Source: Micromonospora_J zhanjiangensis (GTDB lineage Bacteria; Actinomycetota; Actinomycetes; Mycobacteriales; Micromonosporaceae). Taken from it: 64,000 nt of DNA. Positions 49,391-58,095 of the stretch are shown here, piece after piece (positions within the stretch are counted from its first letter, which is position 1; each line of letters begins with the position of its first letter). Where the stretch lies: the NCBI RefSeq assembly GCF_042650605.1, contig NZ_JBHSBN010000002.1:186001-250000 (forward strand), in the 5' to 3' direction. A program made the translations under genes and the position numbers. The notes beneath the pieces are model-generated. The model searched no databases, was not told the origin of the DNA, and saw only the letters and a program-made list of their open reading frames with translations.

Positions 49391-50614
49391 ATGCGTCTGC
49401 TCCCGGAACCCGGCGCCGCCCGCGTGCTCGTCCTCTCCACCCTGGTCAACACCGTCGGGCGGGGGGTCTGGCTGACCGTCAGCGCGCTGTTCCTGACCCG
49501 GTCGGCCGGCCTCTCGGTGACCGAGGTCGGTCTCGGCCTGACCGCGACCGCGCTGGTCAACCTGGTCGCCAGCGCCCCGATGGGCTACCTGGCCGACCGG
49601 TACGGCCCGCGCGGGGTCCAGTTGGTCGGGCTGGTCGCCTCCGGCTTCTGTTCCGCGGCCCTGCTCACGGTCCGGTCGCTACCGGCGTTCCTGATCGTCG
49701 GGGCCGCCACCGCGCTGGCCGACGCCGCGGCCAAGGGTGCCCGTGGCGCGATCATCGCCGGTGCCGTGCCGCCCGGGGAACGCGTACGGACCCGGGCCTA
49801 CCTGCGGGCCGTCACCAACGTCGGCATCTCGTTCGGGGCGGTCGCCGCCGGCTTCGGCATCGCGGTCGACACCCGGCCGGCCTACGTCAGCCTGGTCCTC
49901 GTCGACGCGGCCACCTTCCTGCTCGCCGCGGCGATCCTCGTCCGGCTGGCGCCGATCCCGCCGGTGCCGGCGCCGACCCACGGGCCGCGGCTGGTCGCGT
50001 TGCGGGACCGGCCGTTCCTGGCCTTCACGGTGCTCGACGGGCTGATGTCGATGCACTTCGGCCTGCTCAACATCGCCCTGCCGTTGTGGATCTCCGGGCA
50101 TACCCACGCGCCGCGTTGGCTGATCTCGGCGTTGATGTTGGGGAACACGGTCGTGGTCGTCCTCTTCCAGGTCCGGGCCGCGCGCGGGACCGAGGAACTT
50201 TCCGGTGCGGCCCGGGCGTCCCGCCGGGCGGGTGTGGCCGTCGCGCTGGCCTGTGTGCTGTTCGCCGCCGGTGGGCTGGTGTCCACCGGGTTCGCCGTCG
50301 TCCTGCTGGTCGCCGGGTCGCTCGCGCACGTGACCGGCGAGTTGTGGCAGTCCGCCGCCGGCTGGGGGATCTCCTTCGGGTTGGCCCCGGCCGACGCGCA
50401 CGGTCAGTACCAGGGCACGTACGGGATGGGCATGCAGCTCGGCAGCATGCTGGCGCCGGTCGTGGTCACCACCCTGGCCATCCGGTGGGGAGTACCCGGC
50501 TGGCTGCTGCTCGGCGCGTTCTTCGCGCTGGTGGGCCTGCTGCTGCCGCCGGTGGTCCGGTGGGCGGCCCGGACCCGACCGGTGGCGCCCGGAAAGCCGG
50601 TCACCGTCGGCTGA
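49391..50614 (+). CDS. Major facilitator superfamily transporter
   Basis: This 407-residue transporter has hydrophobic segments along its whole length, consistent with 12 helices. The loop 2-3 motif GYLADRYGPRG (a G-x-L-a-D-r-x-G-x-r variant) identifies MFS. A charged linker at about 185-200 separates the halves. Its location opposite a PadR regulator suggests drug or metabolite efflux. Three in-frame starts exist (TTG 49379, GTG 49385, ATG 49391); the ATG gives a standard short N-terminus. It interrupts the usual ispG-GNAT neighbourhood together with padR. Confidence 0.88.
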   Translation: MRLLPEPGAARVLVLSTLVNTVGRGVWLTVSALFLTRSAGLSVTEVGLGLTATALVNLVASAPMGYLADRYGPRGVQLVGLVASGFCSAALLTVRSLPAFLIVGAATALADAAAKGARGAIIAGAVPPGERVRTRAYLRAVTNVGISFGAVAAGFGIAVDTRPAYVSLVLVDAATFLLAAAILVRLAPIPPVPAPTHGPRLVALRDRPFLAFTVLDGLMSMHFGLLNIALPLWISGHTHAPRWLISALMLGNTVVVVLFQVRAARGTEELSGAARASRRAGVAVALACVLFAAGGLVSTGFAVVLLVAGSLAHVTGELWQSAAGWGISFGLAPADAHGQYQGTYGMGMQLGSMLAPVVVTTLAIRWGVPGWLLLGAFFALVGLLLPPVVRWAARTRPVAPGKPVTVG

Positions 50615-50694
50615 GCGGTCCGTCGCCGGTACGGGCACCGGCTCGGGGAATGATCACTCCACCCGTCGGGGACGTTCTCCGGTGCCCGGTCTGG

Positions 50695-50700
50695 CAGGCT
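50695..50700 (+). promoter_or_regulatory. -10 element of the DUF4081/GNAT gene (leaderless type)
   Basis: CAGGCT ends 6 nt before the GTG at 50707. Confidence 0.35.
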
Positions 50701-50706
50701 GTAGGC

Positions 50707-51546
50707 GTGTTGGTGGCGCCGGTACGACAGCTGGGTGAGTCCGAGCGGAGCGCGGTGGAGCGGCTGCTCGACCTCGACCCGTTCGCGGCGGCCCAGGTGG
50801 CCGAGCGGGTCACCGCCCGAGGGCTGTCCTGGTGGCGGGCCGACGGCCGGATCCTCGGCTACGGTTCCCGTCGCCGGCTGGAGGCGTTGTGCTGGCTCGG
50901 TGGTCACCTGACCCCGGTGCTCGCCTCGAAACCGGCCGTGCAGGCCTTCGCCGAGCAACTCGGCGCCGAGGAGCGGATCTGTTCGTCCATCGTCGGGCGG
51001 GCCGACGCCGTGCTCGGGCTCTGGGAGCGGCTGTCCGACCGGTGGGGACCGGCCCGGGAGGTGCGGACCAACCAGCCGCTGCTGGCCATCGACGCCGTAC
51101 CGGCGGTGCCGGCCGACCCGTACGTCCGGTTGGTCCGGTCGGGTGAGGTGGACCGGCTGTTTCCGGCGGCGGTGGCGATGTACACCGAGGAGGTCGGCGT
51201 CTCGCCGCTGGGCGAGGACGCCGGGCGGGGCTACCGGCGACGGATCAACGAGCTGGTCCGCTCGCGCCGGGCGTACGCCCGGTTCGTGGACGGCGAGGTG
51301 GTCTTCAAGGCCGAGCTGGCGGTGGTCACCCGGCGGACGGCCCAGGTGCAGGGCGTCTGGGTGGCGCCCGGGTGGCGCGGGCGCGGCCTGGCCGCCGCCG
51401 CCATGGCGGCCGTGGTCCGCGACGCGCTGACCCGCGTGGCCCCGACCGTGAGCCTGTACGTGAACGACTACAACCTGCCTGCCCGGCGGGTCTACCAGCG
51501 CTGCGGCTTCCGCCCGGTCGGCACCTTCGCCACCGTGCTGTTCTGA
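50707..51546 (+). CDS. DUF4081-type GNAT acetyltransferase
   Basis: This 279-residue protein has an N-terminal half of the DUF4081 type (LDPFAAAQVAERVTARGLSW, then AEQLGAEERICSSIVG) and a C-terminal GNAT domain with the acetyl-CoA loop VAPGWRGRGLAAAAMAAV. It ends SLYVNDYNLPARRVYQRCGF. The same type of gene follows ispG in mycobacteria, so it is the ancestral neighbour of dxr-rseP-ispG, displaced here by the padR-MFS pair. The acceptor substrate is unknown. The GTG at 50707 with the -10 at 6 nt indicates a leaderless mRNA. Confidence 0.9.
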   Translation: MLVAPVRQLGESERSAVERLLDLDPFAAAQVAERVTARGLSWWRADGRILGYGSRRRLEALCWLGGHLTPVLASKPAVQAFAEQLGAEERICSSIVGRADAVLGLWERLSDRWGPAREVRTNQPLLAIDAVPAVPADPYVRLVRSGEVDRLFPAAVAMYTEEVGVSPLGEDAGRGYRRRINELVRSRRAYARFVDGEVVFKAELAVVTRRTAQVQGVWVAPGWRGRGLAAAAMAAVVRDALTRVAPTVSLYVNDYNLPARRVYQRCGFRPVGTFATVLF

Positions 51547-51722
51547 CCGCCGGGCTTCCGGTGCCGGCCGCGTTTCCGCGGGCCCGCTGACCGGGGGCGG
51601 TTCAGTCCCGACCCCTGCCACCCGGCGTCGGCCGGTCGCTGCCGGCCCGTGCGGCAGCGCCGACGGCGGTGCTGTTCCCGAGGTCACCCCCCGTGTGGAT
51701 GCGACGCGTCGACTCATGTTTT

Positions 51723-51738
51723 TATACTGACTGGTCAG
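51723..51738 (+). promoter_or_regulatory. -10 box and operator before the ABC/YhgE operon
   Basis: TATACT (51723-51728) is the best -10 hexamer of the window. It overlaps the inverted repeat CTGAC-TG-GTCAG (51727-51738). A repressor there would block the promoter; the TetR gene closing the operon (54634) is the candidate. Confidence 0.55.
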
Positions 51739-51764
51739 ATCAATTTTCTGGGAGGGGTCGGATC

Positions 51765-52409
51765 GTGCGGGTGCTGAGGGCCGAGGGGCTGGGCGCGCGG
51801 AGCCGACGGGGCTGGCTGTTCCGGCACGTCGACCTCGACGTCGACCGGGGCTCCGTACTGGCCGTGACCGGTCGCCCGGGCAGCGGGCGCACCTCGCTGC
51901 TGCTCGCGCTGGCCGGCCGGTTCGCCACCAGCGAGGGCACCGTCTGGCGGGACGGCGTCGCGGCGCTCGGGCAGGTGCCCGGGGTGCACGAGCCGGAGCC
52001 GGCGCTGACGGTGGCCGAACACCTCGAGGAGCGGCTGTTGCTGCTCGGCGCGGACCGGCCGGCCCTGTCCCGGCTGACGCCGTTCACCCGCCGCCGGGAG
52101 CGGCGCGACCTGCGCACCCGCCGGGTGGCGGATGCCCTGGCCCGGTACGCCGACGAACTCGATCCGGGTCTGCGCGGCCGGGACCTCACCGGCTACCAGC
52201 GACAACTGCTCGGCCTCGCCCTGGCCGACCTGGAACGGCCGGCGCTGGTGCTGGTCGACGACGTGGACACCGGACTCGACGCCGCCGAGCGGACCCGTAT
52301 CTGGACCGCCCTGCACGACCTGGCCGCCCGCGGTCCGGCCGTGATCGCCGCCGGCCGGGAAACCGACCCGACCGGCCGCGCGGACGCATACGAGATGGGA
52401 CAGTCTTGA
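51765..52409 (+). CDS. Degenerate ABC-type ATP-binding protein paired with YhgE/Pip protein
   Basis: This 214-residue NBD-like protein keeps the fold but has lost key residues. The Walker A reads GRPGSGRTS (36-44), with Arg42 in place of the invariant Lys. Walker B is LVLVDDVDTGLD, with Asp166 where the catalytic Glu should be. The signature is DLTGYQRQLLGL instead of LSGGQ, and no switch histidine is seen (VIAAGRETD). It may bind nucleotide weakly or serve as a regulatory partner, not a motor. GTG 51765 lies after GGAGGGG. Its stop overlaps the start of the next gene by one base, so the two products are probably made in a fixed ratio. Confidence 0.85.
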   Translation: MRVLRAEGLGARSRRGWLFRHVDLDVDRGSVLAVTGRPGSGRTSLLLALAGRFATSEGTVWRDGVAALGQVPGVHEPEPALTVAEHLEERLLLLGADRPALSRLTPFTRRRERRDLRTRRVADALARYADELDPGLRGRDLTGYQRQLLGLALADLERPALVLVDDVDTGLDAAERTRIWTALHDLAARGPAVIAAGRETDPTGRADAYEMGQS

Positions 52410-54559
52410 TGAAGACGTTGCGGCTCGCCCGCTTCGAACTACGCCGATTCACCCGGGGCCGGCTGCCCGCCGCGGCCCTGGCCGTCCTCACCGTGATCCC
52501 GCTGCTGTACGGGGCGCTCTACCTGGCCGCCTTCTGGGATCCGTACAGCCACCTCAACCGGATCCCGGTGGCGCTGGTCGACGACGACCGGACCGCCACG
52601 GCCCCGGACGGCTCGCCGGTGCACGCCGGCCGGGACCTCACCGACGAGCTGCTGGACCGGCAGATCTTCGACTGGCAGGTCACCGACGCCGGGCAGGCCG
52701 AGCGGGGACTGCGGGACGGCCGCTACCACCTGGTGTTCCACATCCCGGCGGACTTCTCGGCGGCGCTGGCCACCGGCACCGACCCGAACACGGTGGCCCG
52801 GCGCGGCGAGCTGAGCGTGGTCAGCGACGACGCCACGAACTACCTGTCCGGGCTGCTGGCCCGATCGGCGTTCAGCGAGATCCGGGCCGCCGCCGCGGAG
52901 AGTGCCGCGGGGAAGTACTTCGACGGGATGCTGATCGGCTTCGGCGATCTCAAGTCGAAGACCGGCGAGGCCGCCGACGGGGCCGGGAAGCTGCGCGACG
53001 GCGCGGGTGCGGCCGCCGACGGCGCCGGAGCGCTGGCCGGCGGCGCCGGGAGCGCCAGGAACGGTGCCGACCGGCTCACCACCGGGCTCGACAGCGCGAC
53101 CACCGGCGCCGAGCAACTCGCCACCGGCCTGGCCGCGCTGGACGCCGGCAGCGCGCAGCTCGCCGCCGGCGCCGACCGGGCCGCGAAGCAGACCAGCGCC
53201 GCGGCAGACCAGGTCAACGGCGCCATCGACACCTGGGAGCCGGTGCTGCGCCGCAACGCCACCAGGATCGCCGACGCCGCCACGGTGATCGCGGACGGGG
53301 CCCAGGCCCTGGCCGACAACCTCGACGCGCTGCCGGCCCGGGCGGACGCGGTGGCGAAGCAGGCCATTGCCGCCCGGGACCGGCTGGACGCACTGGTCAA
53401 GGCCCACCCCGAGCTGGCCGACGACCCGAACCTGACGGCGGCCCGGAACACCATGGACACCCTGGTCGCGTCCGCCGAGAAGATCAGGACCAGCCTGGAC
53501 GAGGCCAACGTCGGACAGTTCCGGACCCGGCTGCTGTCGGTCGCGGCCACCGCCCGCCAGGTCGCGGCCGAGGCGCCGCACCTGGCCGACGACGTACGCG
53601 CCAAGCAGGCGGAACTGAACAAGCTGGTGGACGGGCTGAACGCGCTGGCCGACGGCGCGGACAAGATCAGCCAGGGCAGCCACCGGTCGGCCGTCGGCGT
53701 GGCCGACCTGCGGGACGGGCTGTACCGGCTCTCCACCGGCGCCCGCGAGTTGGACGGCGGACTCGGTCAGCTCGCGGCCGGCGGTCAGAAGCTGGTCGGC
53801 GGCATCTCGGCGCTGCAGTCGGGCGCCGGCAAGCTGGCCGACGGGCTCACCGACGGGGCGCGGCAGATCCCCGGCTTCGACGACGCGTCGAGCCGGGCGG
53901 ACGTGCTCGGTGACCCGGTCTCGCTGGACCGCACCGCCCGCAACGCGGCCGCCACGTACGGAGTGGGCTTCGCGCCGTACTTCCTGGGGTTGGCCCTCTG
54001 GGTCGGCGCGATGATCACGTACATGTTGTTGCGGCCGCTGAACCGGCGGCACGTGATGTCCGGGGCGCCGGCCTGGCGGGTCGCGCTGGCCGGCTGGCTG
54101 CCCGGCCTGGCGGTCGGGCTGGCCCAGGCCACGGTGCTGTTCGCGGTGGTGACCCTGGCGTTGGACCTGGGGCCGGTGTCGCCGGTGCGGACGCTGGGGT
54201 TGCTGATGCTCACGGCGGCCACCTTCAGCGCGATCGTCCAGTTCCTCGGTGCCCGGCTCGGACCGGCCGGCCGGCTGGTGGCGCTGGCCCTGCTGATGCT
54301 GCAACTGACCTCGTCCGGCGGCACCTACCCGGTGCAGACCTCGCCGGGCTTCTTCCAGGCCATCCACCCGTACCTGCCGATGACCTACGTGGTGGACGGG
54401 CTGCGGCACACCGTCAACGGCGGCCCGGACGGGCCGGTGCTGATCGGGGCGCTGGTGCTCGCCGGGTTCGCGGCGGGCGCGGTCGCCCTGACCGTCGACT
54501 CGGCGCGACGCGCCCGGCGGATGACGCCGAGCACGCTGCATCCCGAGCTGACGATGTAG
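52409..54559 (+). CDS. YhgE/Pip-family membrane protein
   Basis: This 716-residue protein has one N-terminal helix (about 22-41), an extracytoplasmic region of about 480 residues, then five or six C-terminal helices (about 525-700) of the ABC-2 permease type. The external part begins with the Pip-like domain (PVALVDDD, DWQVTDAGQAERGLRDGRYHLVFHIP) and carries repeated (D/G)GAxxLxxG units, suggesting long helices or a helical repeat. YhgE/Pip relatives are phage receptors in Lactococcus, and EsaA is a type VII secretion component in Staphylococcus; the actinomycete role is unknown. No ESX genes are in this window. ATG 52409 overlaps the ATPase stop. Confidence 0.9.
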   Translation: MKTLRLARFELRRFTRGRLPAAALAVLTVIPLLYGALYLAAFWDPYSHLNRIPVALVDDDRTATAPDGSPVHAGRDLTDELLDRQIFDWQVTDAGQAERGLRDGRYHLVFHIPADFSAALATGTDPNTVARRGELSVVSDDATNYLSGLLARSAFSEIRAAAAESAAGKYFDGMLIGFGDLKSKTGEAADGAGKLRDGAGAAADGAGALAGGAGSARNGADRLTTGLDSATTGAEQLATGLAALDAGSAQLAAGADRAAKQTSAAADQVNGAIDTWEPVLRRNATRIADAATVIADGAQALADNLDALPARADAVAKQAIAARDRLDALVKAHPELADDPNLTAARNTMDTLVASAEKIRTSLDEANVGQFRTRLLSVAATARQVAAEAPHLADDVRAKQAELNKLVDGLNALADGADKISQGSHRSAVGVADLRDGLYRLSTGARELDGGLGQLAAGGQKLVGGISALQSGAGKLADGLTDGARQIPGFDDASSRADVLGDPVSLDRTARNAAATYGVGFAPYFLGLALWVGAMITYMLLRPLNRRHVMSGAPAWRVALAGWLPGLAVGLAQATVLFAVVTLALDLGPVSPVRTLGLLMLTAATFSAIVQFLGARLGPAGRLVALALLMLQLTSSGGTYPVQTSPGFFQAIHPYLPMTYVVDGLRHTVNGGPDGPVLIGALVLAGFAAGAVALTVDSARRARRMTPSTLHPELTM

Positions 54560-54633
54560 CAGACTGTCCCGGCCCGGGGGCGGACCCGGGCCGGGTCGCG
54601 GCCGGCGGTCGCGGTACGACGGAGGGGGCGAGG

Positions 54634-55227
54634 GTGACCGACGGACGGGCGCGGCGGCGGGTGGACACCCGGCAGCGGCTCTTCGAGGCCGCGGTGGAGT
54701 TGATCGCCGAGCAGGGCTTCTCCGCCACCACTGTCGACGACATCGCCGCCCGGGCGGGCGTGGCCAAGGGCACCGTCTACTACAACTTCGCGTCCAAGAC
54801 GTCGCTGTTCGAGGAGCTGCTCCGGCACGGCATCGGGCTGCTCACCGAGCAGTTCCGGGCCGCGGTGGCCGGCCTGCCGCCGCGCCCGGCGCTGGCCGCG
54901 CTGGTCCGCGCCCAGTTGGAGTACATCCGCCGGTACCGGGCCTTCGCCCAACTGCTGCTGTCGGAGATGTGGCGGACCAACCGGGAGTGGCAGCAGACCT
55001 TGCGGCTGTTGCGCGCCGAGGCGATCGGCGTGATCGCCGAGACGGTACGGGCCGGCGTGGACGCCGGTGACCTGCCGGCCGACCTGGACGTGCAACTGGC
55101 CTCGTCGGCGCTGTTCGGGGTGGGCCTGGTGGTGGCCGTCGACTGGCTGGTCTTCCAGCCGGACCGGCCGGTCGAGGACGTCCAGGAGGCGCTGCTGGCC
55201 ATCGTCCGCCGGGTCGCGCACACCTGA
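54634..55227 (+). CDS. TetR family transcriptional regulator
   Basis: This 197-residue regulator has the HTH in FSATTVDDIAARAGVAKGTVYY (residues 30-51) and a helical ligand-binding domain. It lies 74 bp after the YhgE gene in the same direction, so it is probably in or next to that operon. The likely target is the operator overlapping the -10 at 51723-51738, making the operon self-regulated. The GTG at 54634 follows GGAGGGGGCGAGG. Confidence 0.9.
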   Translation: MTDGRARRRVDTRQRLFEAAVELIAEQGFSATTVDDIAARAGVAKGTVYYNFASKTSLFEELLRHGIGLLTEQFRAAVAGLPPRPALAALVRAQLEYIRRYRAFAQLLLSEMWRTNREWQQTLRLLRAEAIGVIAETVRAGVDAGDLPADLDVQLASSALFGVGLVVAVDWLVFQPDRPVEDVQEALLAIVRRVAHT

Positions 55228-55287
55228 CCGGCTCCGGGTCGGGCCGCCGGGTCGGTCGCGGGGGAGCGGACCGCGGCGGGCCGGAAG

Positions 55288-55330
55288 CGCGCGGCCGTAC
55301 CGCGGGGTTCGCTCGCGGTACGGCCGCGCG
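55288..55330. terminator. Large hairpin between TetR and OYE genes
   Basis: Perfect 17-bp arms (CGCGCGGCCGTACCGCG at 55288-55304 and complement at 55314-55330) with a 9-nt loop, between converging genes. Confidence 0.7.
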
Positions 55331-55337
55331 GCCGGCT

Positions 55338-55370
55338 GGCCGTACCGCGGGGGTCGCCCGTCGTACGGCC
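55338..55370. terminator. Second hairpin sharing the GGCCGTAC core
   Basis: GGCCGTAC (55338-55345) and its complement (55363-55370). The GGCCGTACCGCG word of the neighbouring hairpin is repeated, so the two probably arose by duplication. Confidence 0.5.
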
Positions 55371-55381
55371 GCGCTCGGCGC

Positions 55382-56449
55382 CTAGAAGGCGCGGAGGTAC
55401 TGGTCCGGCCAGGCCGGCTCGGCGCCCAGCGCGGCGGCGGCCCGACGCGGCCAGTACGGGTCGCGCAGCAGTTCCCGGCCCAGCAGCACCAGGTCGGCCT
55501 GACCGTCCGCGACGATCCGCTCGGCCTGCTCCGGCTCGCTGATCAGACCCACCGCGCCGGTGGGCACCCCGGCCTCCCGCCGTACCCGGGCGGCCAGCGG
55601 CACCTGGTAGCCGGGACCGACCGGGATGTCCGCCCCGGGGACCGCGCCGCCGGACGAGCAGTCGACCAGGTCGACCCCGGCGGCGACCAGTTCCTTGGCC
55701 AGCACGACGCTGTCGGAGACCGTCCACCCGCCGTCGACCCAGTCGGTGGCAGAGATCCTGGCCAGCACCGGCACCTCGTCGCCGACCGCGGTCCGGACCG
55801 CGGCGGCCACCTCCAGCGGCAGCCGCATCCGGCCGGCCCGGTCACCGCCGTACCCGTCGGTGCGCCGGTTGGTCAGCGGGGACAGGAACTCGTGCAGCAG
55901 GTAGCCGTGCGCCGCGTGAATCTCCACGGCCGCGAATCCGGCGTCCACCGCCCGGGTCGCCGCCCGGGCGAACGCCGCGACGATCCCGGCCAGCCCGCTC
56001 CCGGCCAGCGCCACCGGGGTGCGGTAGTCCGGGGCGAACGGCTCGTCGCCGACCCCGACCGGGGTCCAGCCGCCATCGGCGTCCGCTACGCCGCCCCGCC
56101 GCGGGTCCCACGGCCGGTACGTCGACCCCTTGAACCCGGCGTGCGCGAGCTGCACCGCCGGCACGGCACCCTGGGCGGCGACGAACGTGGTGATCGGACG
56201 CCACGCGTCGACGTGGGCGGACGACCAGAGACCGGTGTCCTGCGGGCTGATCCGGCCCTCCGGCGCGACCGCGGTCGCCTCGGTGATCACCAGCCCGGCA
56301 CCGCCCACGGCCCGGCTGCCCAGGTGCACCCGGTGCCAGTCGGTGGGCAGCCCGTCGGCGCCGGCGGAGTACTGGCACATCGGCGACACGGCGACCCGGT
56401 TGGGCAGCCGGACACCGCGCAGGTCGAGCGGGGTGAAAAGGACGCTCAC
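55382..56449 (-). CDS. NADH:flavin oxidoreductase, old yellow enzyme (YqjM-like)
   Basis: This 355-residue FMN-dependent ene-reductase of the YqjM/thermophilic class has the N-terminal LRNRVAVSPMCQYSA-like segment (here LPNRVAVSPMCQYSA) with Cys25 and Tyr27, which tune FMN. The substrate-binding pair lies in VEIHAAHGYLLHEFLSP, and the phosphate-binding strand is in LVLLGRELLRDPYWP. It would reduce activated C=C bonds with NAD(P)H. I take the GTG at 56449 because GGAGGA precedes it at good spacing; the ATG at 56464 lies within that ribosome site. Confidence 0.92.
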   Translation of the reverse strand: MSVLFTPLDLRGVRLPNRVAVSPMCQYSAGADGLPTDWHRVHLGSRAVGGAGLVITEATAVAPEGRISPQDTGLWSSAHVDAWRPITTFVAAQGAVPAVQLAHAGFKGSTYRPWDPRRGGVADADGGWTPVGVGDEPFAPDYRTPVALAGSGLAGIVAAFARAATRAVDAGFAAVEIHAAHGYLLHEFLSPLTNRRTDGYGGDRAGRMRLPLEVAAAVRTAVGDEVPVLARISATDWVDGGWTVSDSVVLAKELVAAGVDLVDCSSGGAVPGADIPVGPGYQVPLAARVRREAGVPTGAVGLISEPEQAERIVADGQADLVLLGRELLRDPYWPRRAAAALGAEPAWPDQYLRAF

Positions 56450-56552
56450 GTGGTGTTCCTCCATTGCTGGGTCCCCGCCGGTGCCGTCCAGCCGTGCCGG
56501 GCGGCACCCTGGCCGCGCGGGACGGCGGGACGGTGAACGCGGTCGAACGGAA

Positions 56553-57884
56553 TCAGGCGGGCACCGGCGTACGGTCGCCCGGCACCGGCCCGGGGCCCGG
56601 GCGCCCGGCCGGCTCGTCGACCGGGTCCGGCTCGGTCAGGTCGCGCCGACCGGCCGAGTCGTACGCGGCCCGGTCCAGGACCCCCTCGCGGGCGGCGACC
56701 ACGGTGGGCACCAGCGCCTGCCCGGCCACGTTGGTGGCGGTGCGCATCATGTCCAGGATCGGGTCGATGGCCAGCAGCAGGCCGGCGCCGGCCAGCGGCA
56801 GGCCCAGCGTGCTCAGCGTCAGGGTGAGCATCACCAGCGCGCCGGTCAGGCCGGCGGTGGCCGCGGAACCGACCACCGACACGAAGGCGATCAGCACGTA
56901 GTCCAGGGGACGCAGGGGCACCCCGAACACCTGGGCCACGAAGATCGCGGCCAGCGCCGGGTAGACCGCCGCGCAGCCGTCCATCTTGGTGGTCGCGCCG
57001 AACGGGACCGCGAACGAGGCGTACTCGCGGGGCACGCCGAGCCGCTCCACCGACTGCTGGGTCACCGGCATGGTGCCGACCGAGGAGCGGGACACGAAGG
57101 CCAGCTCGATGGCCGGCCAGGCACCGGCGTAGAAGCGCAGCGGGTTGAGCCGGCCGGCCAGGCCCAGCACCAGCGGGTAGACGACCACCAGCACGATCGC
57201 GCAGCCGACGTAGACGGCCGTGGTGAACTTCGCCAGCGGGGCGAGCAGGTCCCATCCGTACGCCTCGACGGCGTGGCCGATCAGGCCGAGGGTGCCGATC
57301 GGGGCAAGTCGGATGACCCACCAGAGGGCCTTCTGCACGATGGCCAGCACGGCGCGGTTCAGCTCCACGAACGGCTCGGCGGCCTTGCCGACCAGCAGCG
57401 CGGCGGCGCCGACCACGACGGCGAGGAAGACGATCTGCAGGACGTTGCCCTCGACGAAGGCGGCGACCGGGTTGGTCGGGACGATGCCGCTGAGGAAGTC
57501 GGTCCAGCCGCCTTGCTTCTTGGGCGGTGTGGCGCCGGCCACGTCGAGGGTGACCCCGCGGCCGGGGTTCACCAGCAGGCCGAGCCCGATGCCGACGCCG
57601 ACGGAGATCAGCGCGGTGATGGCGAACCACATCAAGGTCTTCAGCGCCAGCCGGGCCGCGTTGGCCACGCCGCGCAGGCTGACCACGCTGACCACCAGGG
57701 CGGTGAACACCAGCGGCGGTACGGCGAGCTTCAACAGCTGGACGAAGAGGCCGCCGACGGTGCCGAGGGTGCTGCCCAGCCAGCCGACGTCGCCGATCCG
57801 GGCGACGTAGCCGAGCAGCAGACCGAGCACGAGGCCGAGCAGGATCTGTACGGAGAAGGGGATCTTGCGCAGGGCGGAGGGCAT
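56553..57884 (-). CDS. Dicarboxylate/amino acid:cation symporter (DAACS family)
   Basis: This 443-residue transporter has about eight helices and two re-entrant hairpins. The serine-rich first hairpin appears as FVSRSSVGTMPVT, and the NMDGT-like cation site reads TTKMDGCAAVYP (MDG kept). The substrate residues near the end appear in DPILDMMRTATNVAGQA. It imports C4-dicarboxylates, glutamate or neutral amino acids with Na+ or H+; which one is not decidable. The last 45 residues are a Pro/Gly/Asp-rich cytosolic tail. Monocistronic; 211 bp of non-coding DNA separates it from the next gene upstream. Confidence 0.92.
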   Translation of the reverse strand: MPSALRKIPFSVQILLGLVLGLLLGYVARIGDVGWLGSTLGTVGGLFVQLLKLAVPPLVFTALVVSVVSLRGVANAARLALKTLMWFAITALISVGVGIGLGLLVNPGRGVTLDVAGATPPKKQGGWTDFLSGIVPTNPVAAFVEGNVLQIVFLAVVVGAAALLVGKAAEPFVELNRAVLAIVQKALWWVIRLAPIGTLGLIGHAVEAYGWDLLAPLAKFTTAVYVGCAIVLVVVYPLVLGLAGRLNPLRFYAGAWPAIELAFVSRSSVGTMPVTQQSVERLGVPREYASFAVPFGATTKMDGCAAVYPALAAIFVAQVFGVPLRPLDYVLIAFVSVVGSAATAGLTGALVMLTLTLSTLGLPLAGAGLLLAIDPILDMMRTATNVAGQALVPTVVAAREGVLDRAAYDSAGRRDLTEPDPVDEPAGRPGPGPVPGDRTPVPA

Positions 57885-58095
57885 GACTTTCCAATGAGGG
57901 TCTGGTCGCGGGACCGGTGGGGTCCGCGCGGGTCAACGGCCGGGGTCAGCGGGGCGACGGGACCGGACAGACGCCACTGGCCAGCCGTCGGAGGTCGACG
58001 TACAGGCGGCGGGTGAAGAACCAGACGTGAAGCATCGCGGCCCGACAGTACCCCTGGTGGTCGACCCGTGGAAGTGGTGGACGCCGTGACGCTCC

